Assembly (NCBI GenBank): GCA_014155875.1
Contig: JACEFZ010017439.1
Location: 1 to 64,000 of the forward strand
Origin: Cepaea nemoralis
Taxonomy: Eukaryota > Mollusca > Gastropoda > Stylommatophora > Helicidae
Direction of reading: 5' to 3'
DNA length: 64,000 bases
The translations under genes were made by a program, and so were the position numbers. The notes under the pieces were generated by a model. It saw only the letters and a list, made by a program, of their open reading frames with translations, made no database searches and was not told where the DNA came from. Within the stretch, counting starts at the first letter, position 1. The number at the start of each line of letters is the position of its first letter. Below are positions 1-11,208 of the stretch, piece by piece.

Positions 1-61
1 TGAAAAAACTGGGGTTCCACAAACCTGTTTAGGTTGGGGCGAGCATTTTAAGACCCTGACA

Positions 62-405
62 ATAACAATGTGATAAACCAAGGTAAACATCGGTTATAGC
101 AAAGAAATAGATAACACCACGACGTAATATAACAACATAAACATTGCTTATAGCAAAGAAATAGATAACATTACAATGTGGTATAACAACATAAACATTG
201 GTTATAGCAAAGAAATAGATAACACCACGACGTAATATAACAACATAAACATTGCTTATAGCAAAGAAATAGATAACATTACAATGTGGTATAACAACAT
301 AAACATTGGTTATAGCAAAGAAATAGATAACACCACGACGTAATATAACAACATAAACATTGGTTATAGCAAAGACATAGATAACATTGTTATGTAGCAT
401 AACAA
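62..405. repeat. 53-bp minisatellite with 106-bp alternation
   Basis: About 6.5 copies of a 53-bp unit built around 'ttatagcaaagaaatagata'. Two unit versions (…caccacgacgtaat… and …cattacaatgtggt…) alternate, so the real period is a 106-bp dimer. The open frame across it on the minus strand is a by-product of the repeat. Confidence 0.9.
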
Positions 406-477
406 TAGAAGGGAAAATACTTCACAAATGTGTTCTATTTAAATACTGTGGGGCAATTACAAATGAAATATACACAA

Positions 478-1212
478 TACCTGATACAGGAAATATACCC
501 ACTATATTATACAGGAAATATACCCACTATATGATACAGGAAATATACCCACTATATGATACAGGAAATATACCCGCTATATGATACAGGAAATATACCC
601 ACAATATGATACAACAAATATACCCACTATTTGATACAGGATATATACCAACTATATGATACAAGAAATATACCAACTATATGATACAAGAAATATACCC
701 ACTATATGATACAGGAAATATACCAACTATATGATACAAGAAATATACCTACTATATGATACAGGAAATATACTCACTATATGATACAAGAAATATACCT
801 ACTATATGATACAAGAAATATACCAACTATATGATACAGGAAATATACCTACTATATGATACAGGAAATATACCTACTATATGATACAAGAAATATACCT
901 ACTATATGATACAAGAAATATACCAACTATATGATACAAGAAATATACCTACTATATGATACAAGAAATATACCTACTATATGATACAAGAAATATACCA
1001 ACTATATGATACAGGAAATATACCAACTATATGATACAAGAAATATACCTACTATATGATACAGGAAATATACTCACTATATGATAGAGGAAATATTCCC
1101 ACTATATGATACAAGAAATATACCTACTATATGATACAGGAAATATACTCACTATATGATACAGGAAATATACCCACTATATCATACAGAAAATATGCCC
1201 ACTACCGGACAC
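478..1212. repeat. 25-bp minisatellite downstream of NUDT exon 3
   Basis: About 29 copies of a 25-bp AT-rich unit around 'atgatacaggaaatatac'. The array begins about 30 bases into the intron that follows NUDT exon 3 on the minus strand. Read in that direction, most units contain a donor-like hexamer (GTGGGT, GTAGGT or GTGAGT) followed by ATAT. Confidence 0.92.
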
Positions 1213-1243
1213 AGGAACTATGCGCACAATTAAAAAGACTGAC

Positions 1244-1328
1244 CGCGGCTCTCAGACTCGGTCCAGTGGTCCTCCAGGTGGGTCACGTAGAATGCGTAGA
1301 CCCACGTCCTCGAGTGCCGCTCCTGGCT
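1244..1328 (-). CDS. NUDT3: NUDT3/DIPP-like gene, exon 3
   Basis: This is the third coding exon of a diphosphoinositol-polyphosphate phosphohydrolase. On the minus strand a pyrimidine-rich acceptor (gtattgtatttccag) precedes an 85-base open exon that ends ...CGCG|GTCAGT. It encodes SQERHSRTWVYAFYV, then a stretch rich in acidic residues and Trp. This matches the NQERKHRTYVYVL strand that follows the Nudix helix in NUDT3/NUDT4, and the family's next exon begins with RKREWF. The exon enters in phase 0 and leaves in phase 1. Phase 0 agrees with exon 2, 1,978 bases upstream in the gene. The donor GTCAGT is weaker than usual. Exon 4 should lie beyond the left edge. Confidence 0.92.
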
Positions 1329-1375
1329 CTGGAAATACAATACAACACCACATGGACGAGGCGTTGATGAGAGCC

Positions 1376-1515
1376 ATGACATGTCAGAGTTATGAAATGT
1401 CAGAGCCATGAAATGTCAGTGTCATGAAATGTCAGTGTCATGAAATGTCAGTGTCATGAAATGTCAGTGTCATGAAATGTCAGACACATGAAATGTCAGA
1501 CACATGAAATGTCAG
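1376..1515. repeat. 16-bp minisatellite
   Basis: Eight or nine copies of 'gtcagtgtcatgaaat', with end variants (gagc, caca), lie just upstream of NUDT exon 3 in gene orientation. Confidence 0.88.
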
Positions 1516-1542
1516 AGCCCTAACAACTAGATCTGAAATACT

Positions 1543-1875
1543 TTCAATGATGAATGTTACTGTAGTGATATCAAATATATTCAATGATGAATGTTACTGT
1601 AGTGATATCACATACATCCAATGATGAATGTTACTGTAGTGATATCACATACATCCAATGATGAATGTTACTGTAGTGATATCACATACATCCAATGATG
1701 AATGTTACTGTAGTGATATCACATACATCCAATGATGAATGTTACTGTAGTGATATCACATACATCCAATGATGAATGTTACTGTAGTGATATCACATAC
1801 ATCCAATGATGAATGTTACTGTAGTGATATCACATACATCCAATGATGAATGTTATTGTAGCAATATCAACCACA
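1543..1875. repeat. 37-bp minisatellite
   Basis: About nine near-identical copies of a 37-bp unit containing 'aatgatgaatgttactgtag' and 'tgatatcacatac'. The array lies in NUDT intron 2. Confidence 0.92.
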
Positions 1876-2026
1876 GCTTGAGTGTGGTCAACACAATCCA
1901 TTACAAACCCAATCATGGGGTGAAGGAATACAGTGACAGCGGGTGTGTCCTGGGACAAACGTTTACGGAGGACAACAATGCCACGAGGTGGCACGACAGT
2001 TCAGGGTACAAGATTGGCAAAGATGT

Positions 2027-2065
<39 letters not shown>

Positions 2066-2164
2066 AACACGCACGCACGCACGCTCGCACGCAGACACAC
2101 ACACAAACACGCACGCACGCAAACACGCACGCACGCACGCAAACACACACACACACACACACAC
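2027..2164. repeat. compound (CA)n / (CGCA)n microsatellite
   Basis: Pure CA runs flank a middle stretch of cacgcacgcacgc and cacaaac variants. All apparent frames here are repeat-derived. Confidence 0.95.
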
Positions 2165-3300
2165 TTCACTATGTTCACTTCATCTGACACACAACTACAC
2201 AATGTCATTCAACTCAGACACAGCACCACAATGGCAATCACTTATATAATAATATCACTCACCTCGGACACGACTAGACATGACATGATTCACCTCAGAC
2301 ACGACTATACAGTGACATGACTCACCTCAGACACGATTATACAGTGACATGACTCACCTCAGACACGACTAGACATGACATGACTCACCTCAGACATGAC
2401 TAGACAGTGACATGACTCACCTCAGACACGACTATGCAGTGACATGACTCACCTCAGACACAACTAGACATGACATGATTCACCTCAGACACGACTATAC
2501 AGTGACATGACTCACCTCAGACACGATTATACAGTGACATGACTCACCTCAGACACGACTAGACATGACATGACTCACCTCAGACACGACTAGACAGTGA
2601 CATGACTCACCTCAGACACGACGAGACATGACATGACTCACCTCAGACCCGATTATACAGTGACATGACTCACCTCAGACACGATTATACAGTGACATGA
2701 CTCACCTCAGACACGATTATACAGTGACATGACTCACCTCAGACACAACTATACAGTGACATGATTCACCTCAGACACAACTAGACATGACATGACTCAC
2801 CTCAGACACAACTATACAGTGACATGATTCACCTCAGACACAATTATACAGGGACATGATTCACCTCAGACACAACTAGACAGTGACATGATTAACCTCA
2901 GACACAACTAGACAGTGTCATGACTGTCAGCAGACATAACTAGACAGTGACATGACTCACCTCAGACACAACTAGACATGACATGAATCACCTCAGACAC
3001 AACTATACAGTGACGTTATTCACCTCAGACACAACTAGACATGACATGATTCACCTCAGACACGACTATACAGTGACGTGATTCAACTCAGACACAACTA
3101 GACATGACATGACTCACCTCAGACACAACTAGACAGTGACATGACTCACTCAGACACAACTAGACATGACATGACTCACCTCAGACACAACTATACAGTG
3201 ACGTGATTCACCTCAGACACAACTAGACATGACATGACTCACCTCAGACACAACTAGACAGTAACATGACTCTCCGCAGACATAACTAGACACTGAGATG
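2165..3300. repeat. 30-32-bp minisatellite carrying splice-donor copies
   Basis: Around 34 copies of a 30-32-bp unit. On the minus strand (NUDT orientation) nearly every unit reads gtgtctgag|gtgagtcatg. This copies the exon-2 donor context gtgtccgag|gtgagccat, which sits at the upstream end of the array. The array therefore starts at the real exon-intron junction and repeats about eight exon-like bases plus a consensus 5' splice site. Single-base variants (gattca, gtgaat, ccgatt) mark sub-blocks. Confidence 0.93.
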
Positions 3301-3306
3301 GCTCAC

Positions 3307-3462
3307 CTCGGACACACCCAGCAGTCTGTCTACAACACCTTCAGCTCCCGCCTCCTCTCTAGCCTCCCTGGCCGCTGCTTCCCTGGGTTCCTCCCCTGGG
3401 TCAATGCCACCCCCGGGGACAATCCACTTCTGCACATCGTGGCTGGAGGTGATGAGCAGAAT
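3307..3462 (-). CDS. NUDT3: NUDT3/DIPP-like gene, exon 2 with Nudix box
   Basis: This exon encodes the catalytic core of a Nudix hydrolase of the diphosphoinositol-polyphosphate phosphohydrolase family. That family removes the beta phosphate from inositol pyrophosphates and also cleaves diadenosine polyphosphates. The 52 codons begin ILLITSSHDVQKWIVPGGG. The Nudix signature is complete: G at exon codon 18, E at 24, then R32-E33-x-x-E36-E37-x-G39, the residues that bind the metal. The hydrophobic positions of the signature are Ala. The exon ends RLLGVSE, against LVGIFE in human NUDT3. The acceptor is catcctgtttcag and the donor GAG|GTGAGC, phase 0 at both ends. Exon borders match those I recall for vertebrate NUDT3. 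NUDT3, 4, 10 and 11 cannot be told apart here. Confidence 0.95.
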
Positions 3463-4025
3463 CTGAAACAGGATGTGTACCACACGCTGGGTCAAATCTC
3501 CCTCATGATATGTGCCATGTAGCAACGTAGGGTTTACAGCTCTAGTCCTATGCATTAATAGAATGTGCACAGTACGGAAGCAACAGAGAAAGAGCAAGTG
3601 TAATTTAAGTTAACGACAGTTAACAGAAAAGCACTAGGAAAGTGGGTTAAGAGAGACCTTGCGGAAAGTGATGATTAATCAAGGGGAACCATTTAGAAAG
3701 ATTGTGTATCACGTGATGAAAACAGCTGATATCATGGGATCCGCTGCCTAGTCGATTTAGTCAGGTCAGGGAGAGGACAGATGTATCAGTAATTTCAGCT
3801 GTGAACAATTATTCAAGGTTTGCAGTGATGAATAGATTGCTAAAATAGCCTATAGTCAACCAGAATCATGGAAGAGGATGTACATTGACCCTATGTGAAG
3901 AATCTACAATGGCCGCTCAAGTCAAGACTGTTCAATCGGTCTGCATGAAAGTCGTCGCAGTTTGCAAAAGTAATGGCAGTCCAATGTCACCGCTCGCCAG
4001 ACACCAAGGTCGAACTGTAAGTGAA

Positions 4026-4127
<102 letters not shown>

Positions 4128-4939
4128 TGTAATTATTATTATTATCTCATAATGTGTCACTTGCCCTCCCAGAAGTACGGGAACTTGTGACTTTGACTTC
4201 TGTGACAATTGTCTATAATAATAAAGTAAGAAGGCCAAGGACGCCAGTAGTTGCTTACGTTCTTCGTTGCTACATCGATGTTCCTGTGAATCTGTCATAA
4301 TATCTAGAACAACGAGCGACAGTAGATGCATGGCAGAGATGGGCGGTTCGAACTTCAAGAAACAGGAGCACATTAACTAGAGGTCACCTTGGCGGTGCCA
4401 TTCATAAGGTTCCAGACAGCAACAACACCATTCAGTCATTAAATGAACATTGGTCTATAAGTAGAAGGGACTACACCGAGAATTACGAAGAAGAAGTAAA
4501 CAATCCCATGTCATAGGCACGTAGAGGGAAGAATAATGAACACTACAAGCAAGCCCGGTAGTACACAAGATAAATATCTACTAAGACAGCAGACCTCACC
4601 TTCAAACAGATGAAGCAAAGAAAGGTTAAACAGTAACCTTTAACGACAAGTAGCAAATACAGTAGAGGGAAAAGTCATATACATAATATGGAGACATTCC
4701 ACATACCAAACACCAATAATAATACAGAGGGTAATGGTACCTATTAATCACGCACGTACCCTCAGTCGGGCGTAATGGCCTAGATAGGTGTGGGGATGCT
4801 TGTCTATAGGGCAAATGAGGAACTACTATGGGGTACACGGGACCTTATGAAACTCATATGATAGTTAGCCCAACCCTCCCATAGGCTGTGGCTACACGAC
4901 ATCTTCAAGGGAAGTAGATAGAAGTGCGTGTCCTATATA

Positions 4940-6395
4940 AATAAATAATAATAATAATTTCTTTATTGATTTTGTGTAGTGTTTATTGGATACCATACCA
5001 TGATATTATCATTGGCACCTTGCCGTCTTGACAGACGATAGTTTGTGCTTTAAAAAGGCATAATAACTTTTAACTATGGCGGTAGCGAGTGTGACTGATA
5101 AGGCCAATTTGCGCTGTAAATGTCCGTTCACAGTGGGTGCATGTGAACACGTGGTCATTTCCACCATCATGCACCATCTTACGTCTCAAACGCTTGGTGT
5201 GTGACTTTTCTGCAATAATTTTCTCCTTTGACTTTATTCCATTTCTGATATTTGCCCTCCATGCAACACGTTCAGCGGCGACTTGCTCCCAATGTGCATT
5301 ATCAATGTCTGTATCAATCATGTCCCGCTTACACACATCTTTGTATCGTAGTAGAGGCCGACCCTGAGATCTCTTACCCATCTGTAATTCACCAAAAAAG
5401 ATATCCTTTGGTATTCTACCATCATCCATCCTCCTAAGATGTCCTATCCATCTAAGTCTACGAAGACTGAGCATGGAATAAACTGTCACACAACCTGATC
5501 TTTCCAATACTTCAGTATTTGTGATTTTGTCTTGCCACTTAATACCAAGAATTCTTCGCAGACACCGCATATGAAAGCTGTTTAAGTTGTTCTCTTGGTG
5601 TGAGTAAGTTGTCCAGGTTTCACTGCCATAGAGAAGAGTACTAAGGACACAGGCTTGATAGACAAGGACTTTTGTCTTGGCAGTAAGCTTCCTGTTCTCG
5701 CAGACTCTTTTTCTTAACCTGTTCATTGTTGTTGCTGCCTTACCAATCCGGATGTTGATTTCCTGATCTAGGGATAATTTGCTATTTACCACTGATCCTA
5801 GATATGTACAATGGTCTACTATCTCTAGTTCGGCGTCTTCAATAAAGATTGATGGTACCCCATGTGCACCTTGTGACATAATCTGTGTCTTCTTTTTGCT
5901 AATTGTTAAACCAAATTCAGAACAAGCATTGGAGAATGCAGATAGTAGACATTGCAATTCTTCCTCAGAGTGGGTCGTAACTGCAGCATCATCTGCAAAA
6001 AGCAACTCTCTGATCAGTACCCTCCTAATTTTGGTCTTAGCCTTCAATCTCTGAGCATTGTAGAGGCCGCCATCTGAGCGTGAGTGAATGTATATACCAC
6101 CATCCTGATCATTAAATGCATATTTCAGTAGAAGTGAAAAGTATATTCCAAAGAGGGTGGGAGCTAGTACACAACCTTGCTTAACTCCACTCTTGATTTC
6201 AAATTCTTCAGAAGTTGCACCATCAAACTTGATTATACCCTTCATGCCTGTGTGGAACGATTCCACAATGGACAGAAGAGTTGGTGGGCAGCCAATCTTC
6301 TTTAGTGCCTTGAACAGACCCTCACGACTGACCAAATCAAATGCCTTTGTGAGGTCGATGAAGGCAATAAACACAGTTGCCTCTCGCTTTGATTC
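4940..6395 (-). mobile_element. 5'-truncated LINE, RT plus C-terminal zinc finger
   Basis: A non-LTR retrotransposon fragment in minus orientation. The 434-codon frame 5070-6374 starts inside RT motif A (FIDLTKAFD). It continues through GVKQGCVLAPTLFG and the catalytic FADDAAV, then a thumb region with RRLRWIGHLRRMDDGRIPKD. It ends in a C2H2-type finger (CTHCERTF…ISHTRYRH). Endonuclease and RT motifs 0-2 are missing. The 3' end carries an ATT/ATTT tail at about 4944-4965. The clade is not fixed; the C-terminal finger and 'GRIPKDI' block are shared with 56760-57850. The frame is open but lacks its amino half, so it is a dead copy. Confidence 0.85.
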
Positions 6396-7000
6396 CGAGA
6401 CCAGTTAAGACCAGGGATGGAGTTATTGCCTCTCCATAGCACAAAGCCTGGGCTAAAATATAGAGATCATGTGTTGCCCATGCAGCATGATCCCTCTCTC
6501 GGCCTGCCTAGTTTACTCCAGAGGAAAGGTAACACCCCTACATCTGGAACAAGACAAGCTGCAGAAGCTGCCGGATCAGCAAAGCAATGCTCTAACTGTC
6601 CGCCTGTCGGAGCTTCGATCCTAGACCAGTCGCCAACCAAGGCTTAGGGCCTGGTCTGCCCTGTCATGACATTTTTGTCTTTAGCTTGCATTTCCTCGCA
6701 CCAGGGTAAGGCTTGTATCCTCCCAATTGCGCTCTTCCGCCCGAAGCCGTTGGCACAATGTGGGGTGTCAGGTTTGGTAAGCGCCGCCCAACGTTCAGCG
6801 CTAACAGAAACCAGGTAGTACCGTCTACTGTTATACGGTAGCTCAGTCATATCTGATATTATCACAAGTATAGAATATGTATGTAGGAATATATATGTAT
6901 ATATTGTATGATGAAATGACTAAGAACTGTCAATATTGCTACATGTCACAGGAAGAAGAAAGCGAATAGACGATGAAAATGGTTGCACCATTTTCAAAAA
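6396..7000. other. unrecognised stretch inside the LTR-like element
   Basis: No coding frame of known type. The segment may continue the 5' part of the adjoining LINE or another decayed element, since it has ordinary base composition and no internal repeats. Short frames at 6417-6647 and 6644-6865 match nothing I recognise. Confidence 0.5.
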
Positions 7001-7429
7001 CGGGAGGAGGGGGCGGGGGGCACAGTGCCATGTAGCAACGTAGGGTTTACAGCACTAGTCCTATGCATTAATAGAATGTGTACAGTACGGGAGCAACAGA
7101 GAAAGAGCAAGTGTAATTTAAGTTAACAACAGTTAACTGACAAGCACTAAGAAAGTGGGCTAAGAGAGACCTTACGGAGAATGATGATTAATCAAGGGAA
7201 AGCACTTAGAAAGATTGTGTATCACGTGACGAAAACAGCTGATCTCACGGGATCCGTTGCCTGGTCGATTTAGTCAGGTCAGGGAGTTGTCAAATCTACC
7301 TCATGTTGTGTACCGCACACTGGGTCAAATCTCCCTCATGATATGCATCACATACTTGGTCAAATCTCACACCAGATATGTACCAAACAGTTACACCCTT
7401 CACAAGATATGTGCAGCACTCGATCATTG

Positions 7430-8491
7430 AATCTGAGAACTGTTGTACCCAGACTGTACTGTACTATAGCACTGACTATGTGGGAACTGTTGTACCCAGG
7501 CTGTACTGTACTAGAGCACTGACTCTGTGAGAACTGTTGTACCCAGACTGTACTGTATTATTGCACTGGCTCTGTGAGAACTGTTGTACCAAGACTGTAC
7601 TGTATTATTGCACTGGCTCTGTGAGAACTGTTGTACCCATGCTGTACTGGATTATTGCACTGGCTCTGTGAGAACTGTTGTACCCAGACTGTACTGTATT
7701 ATTGCACTGGCTCTGTGAGAACTGTTGTACCCAGACTGTTCTTTATTATAGCACTTAATAAATGAGAACTGTTGTACACAGGATGTACTGTATTATGGCA
7801 CTGACTCTATGAGAACTGTTGTTGCCAGGCTGTACTGTATTATAGCACTGACTCTATAAGAACTGTTGTACCCAGGCTGTACTGTATTATAGCACTGGCT
7901 CTGTGAGAACTGTTGTACCCAGGCTGTTCTGTACTAGAGCACTGACTCCATGAGAACTGTCGTACCCAGGCTGTACTGTACTATAGCACTGACTCTATGA
8001 GAACTGTTGTACCCAGGCTGTACTGTACTATAGCACTGACTCTATGAGAACTGTTGTACCCAGACTTTTCTGTATTATAGCACTTAATAAATAAGAACTG
8101 TTGTACACAGGTTGTACTGTACTAGAGCACTGACTCCATGAGAACTGTCGTACCCATGATGTACTGTACTATAGCACTGACTCTATGAGACCTGTTGTAC
8201 CCATGCTGTACTGTACTATAGCACTGACTCTATGAGAACTGTTGTACCCAGACTGTACTGTATTATTGCACTGGCTATGTGAGAACTGTTGTACCCAGAC
8301 TGTTCTGTATTATAGCTCTTAATAAATGAGAAATGTTGTACACAGGCTGTACTTTATTATAGCACTGATTCTATGAGAACTGTTGTACCCAGGCTGTACT
8401 GTACTATAGCACTGACTCTATGAGAACTGTTGTACCCAGGTTGTACTGTACTATAGCACTGACTCTATGAGAACTGTTGTACCCAGACTGT
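7430..8491. repeat. 47-bp minisatellite, left part
   Basis: About 22 copies of a 47-bp unit around 'gagaactgttgtacccag' and 'tgtactgtactatagcac'. The array is interrupted by a LINE insertion and resumes at 9595. Variants (gactct, ggctct, aataaat) cluster in blocks. Confidence 0.93.
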
Positions 8492-9594
8492 TAGTTAGTT
8501 AGTTAGTTAGTCGACAGATCATCCTCGTTGCACATCGGACCATTCAGTCCATAAGTGCTCGGATCCCCTCCTCAGCAAATCCCGCAGCGTGTAGCGGCTA
8601 ACGACGCCAGTTCTGTGTTGGTTTATCAATCTTCTTTGGCTTCCTGCGTAGTGTTCTTGTTTGGCCACCCCTCTTTTAATTTGCTGTTCTCGCAGTCTGG
8701 CCATTGTTGTAGATTCACAGTCATCACTTGGTTCTTGCAAAAGTCTCACTTCTCGTATAGCATTCAGAATGTCAGCCTGGTCCATGGCGCGTCCGCCCTC
8801 CACAGTAGCCTCACCTGCGAGCTTGTCAGCCCGCTCATTTCCTTGTACTCCCGCATGACCTGGCACGAAGATGAAACTAATCTTTGCCAGCCGAGACCGC
8901 TCCAGAGGCAGCAACCATTCTCTTCGGATCGACCCCTCCTCTATCCTCTTGATCATGTTCATTGAGTCGCTAAGGAAACAAGCCCTAGTGAATGTCTGTG
9001 TCTCGAGCCATGTTATTGCTTTACTTACTGCCATGACTTCCATGGTCAGGCTACTTGTGGTTTCAGTGAAAGCACCAGAGTCCTCCTTCACAATTCTCCC
9101 TCCGGCCCGAGCTGTAAAGGCCCATGAGCTTCTCACATGTCGGACGACCGACCCATCTGTGTAGATGACCGCGTCACTGTCTAGCGAATTCTCGAAAATC
9201 AACGCTTGTACTTCAGCCTCCACAGCAGCCGGATTTTCTTGTCTGCATTTTCTATCTAGTTGGATGCAAACTGAAAAGGATGTGCAGAAGTCTGTTGGCA
9301 CTTGCACCCACTCCTCGCCAGGTTCTAAGTCCTCAAGTGAACACACCTGTTGAAGAATGTCTTCGGCTTGACCCATCCACGACCGTCCTCTTTTTAACCT
9401 GCTGCCCTTCACCTTCCTAATTTCACTATGCAGTGGATGCTGTGTGTTTGCGTTAATTCTGAGGTAGGCGCGTGCCCTGCAAACTTGCATTCTCTCTTCA
9501 ATGGTTGGAAAATCAAGAAGGTAGCGCATCGCCCTGCATGCTGTATCTCTTGTACATCCAAGAATAATGCGCATAGCTTCATTCTGTATCCTTT
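8492..9594 (-). mobile_element. 5'-truncated LINE with RNase H, inserted in minisatellite
   Basis: A 1.1-kb 3' fragment of an RNase H-bearing non-LTR retrotransposon of the I or Jockey group. The 351-codon frame (8519-9574) starts after the RT thumb (…RIQNEAMRIILGCTR). It contains an RNase H domain with YTDGS near residue 141, an E/D pair in SSLTMEVMAV, LSDSMN, and the final HAGVQGNERADKLAGEA block. The 3' tail on the minus strand is (CTAA)n at 8491-8511. A 9-bp TSD, ccagactgt, is exact at 8483-8491 and 9595-9603. Truncated at the 5' end during insertion and unable to move itself. Confidence 0.9.
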
Positions 9595-9895
9595 CCAGAC
9601 TGTACTGTATTATAGCACTTAATATATGAGAACTGTTGTACCCAGGCTGTACTGTATTATAGCACTTAATATATGAGAACTGTTGTACCCAGGCTGTACT
9701 GTATTAAAGCACTTAATATATGAGAACTGTTGTACCCAGGCTGTACTGTATTATAGCACTTAATATATGAGAACTGTTGTACCCAGGCTGTACTGAATTA
9801 TAGCACTTAATATATGAGAACTGTTGTACCCAGGCTGTACTGTACTATAGCACTGAAAATATGAGAACTGTTGTACCCAGACTACTGCACTAGAC
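9595..9895. repeat. 47-bp minisatellite, right part
   Basis: About six further copies of the array at 7430-8491, here of the 'acttaatatatgagaactg' variant. Joining the two sides at the TSD restores one continuous array. Confidence 0.93.
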
Positions 9896-10189
9896 GCTGA
9901 CTTGTTGACAAACAGAAAGGTCAGCCAGGGTGAAGCTATGCCCAGGTCAGGATAACTGGTCTGACCTGTTTGGGGGAATGATTGACGTCAGTAAAGTAAA
10001 AATACGAACGGCAAGGGCTGTCATAGCGCTGGGGTATTTGTGGTAGTTACCGGAAGTTAAAAATAGTACCAGACTTGGAATAGATCAGTCTAAAAATAGA
10101 TAGGTACTGCTGTGTGCAGCAGAGATACGGAGAACCACTCAAGGAATTACTAAAAAACTATACAGATTCATAACTTGTGTCTGCCTTTC
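9896..10189. other. unassigned intronic sequence
   Basis: A non-repetitive stretch of NUDT intron 1. I see no open frame, tail or terminal repeat in it. Confidence 0.5.
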
Positions 10190-11150
10190 TGAAACTAGAT
10201 GTTGTGGATCCATATGCCAGGCTCTACTGCACCAAACACAATCCGTTGCCCTTGGCTATGATCCCCCAGCGACCTCGAAGCACATCCGTGTAGATGATCA
10301 CCACACCTGGGAGCGTATTGTCGTGGATCAGCTGTTGCACCTCCCATTCAGTGCAGCTTGCCAGCCAGTCCCGGCACTCCCGATCCAATGTTACTATGAC
10401 CCTGCACAGGTATGACTTTTCCTTGGGCATTCTGACCAACTCCTTTCCTCTCCCAATGTTCTCAAACATGCACACTTGTCTTACTGTGTCCTCTGATCAG
10501 CCTCTGGCCCTTAACTGTCCATGGCTTCATGCAGGGGGTGTTCGGTGTCTGCAGACACTCGGAGGTTCATCTGCAGCACCTTGCGCCTGTCTGCAATCGT
10601 GTATAAGGCTATGATATATCGCATACAGACTACCTGTGTGCCTCTTGTGTATCCCAGTATCACCCGCATAGCTTCATTCTGTATGCAGTTTAATTTTACC
10701 AGTTGACTGTTTGACACTGTGAGCAGTTCTAATCCATACTCAGTTACTGATAGAATCAGATGTTGATAGAGTATGAACAACATTCCTTGCTCCAAGTCCA
10801 CTGCTGCCGTGATCTTTAGCGCACCAAGTCCCTTCTTAGATCTCACAGAAATATCGGATGGGGAACCGTTCGAGGCCACTAAGACAATTCATAAATATGA
10901 ATTTATTACATCTAGTGACACCTGCTTTCACATAATGCCTGAACGACAGGCTTGTGTCGAAGGTGATTGCCAGGTACCCTAATTTACTCTCCGTGAACAT
11001 ACCTGCAATGTATTGTGAGACCTGGGACGTCAGACTTAAAAATCCTATTGTCCAGAGAGCGCCATAACACTGACGTCTTGCCTGGGTTAATGACACTACC
11101 CATCTCTATACACCAGTGTGACAATTGTGACAAGTTACACGTAAAGCAGG
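10190..11150 (-). pseudogene. decayed RNase H-type LINE fragment
   Basis: Short minus-strand frames, broken by frameshifts and stops, give consecutive pieces of an RT thumb and the start of RNase H. They are INPGKTSVLWRSLDN, YLAITFDTSLSFRHYV, a thumb piece, CIQNEAMRVILGYTRG, LRVSADTEHPLHE and VIYTD. The order and the IQNEAMR block match the element at 8492-9594, so this is an older relative. Its left end stops within RNase H; no tail or TSD was found. Confidence 0.75.
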
Positions 11151-11208
11151 TAAAAATTGTGACAAGTGACACTTATAACAGATGACTGCTGTGACGAGTG
11201 ACACATAT

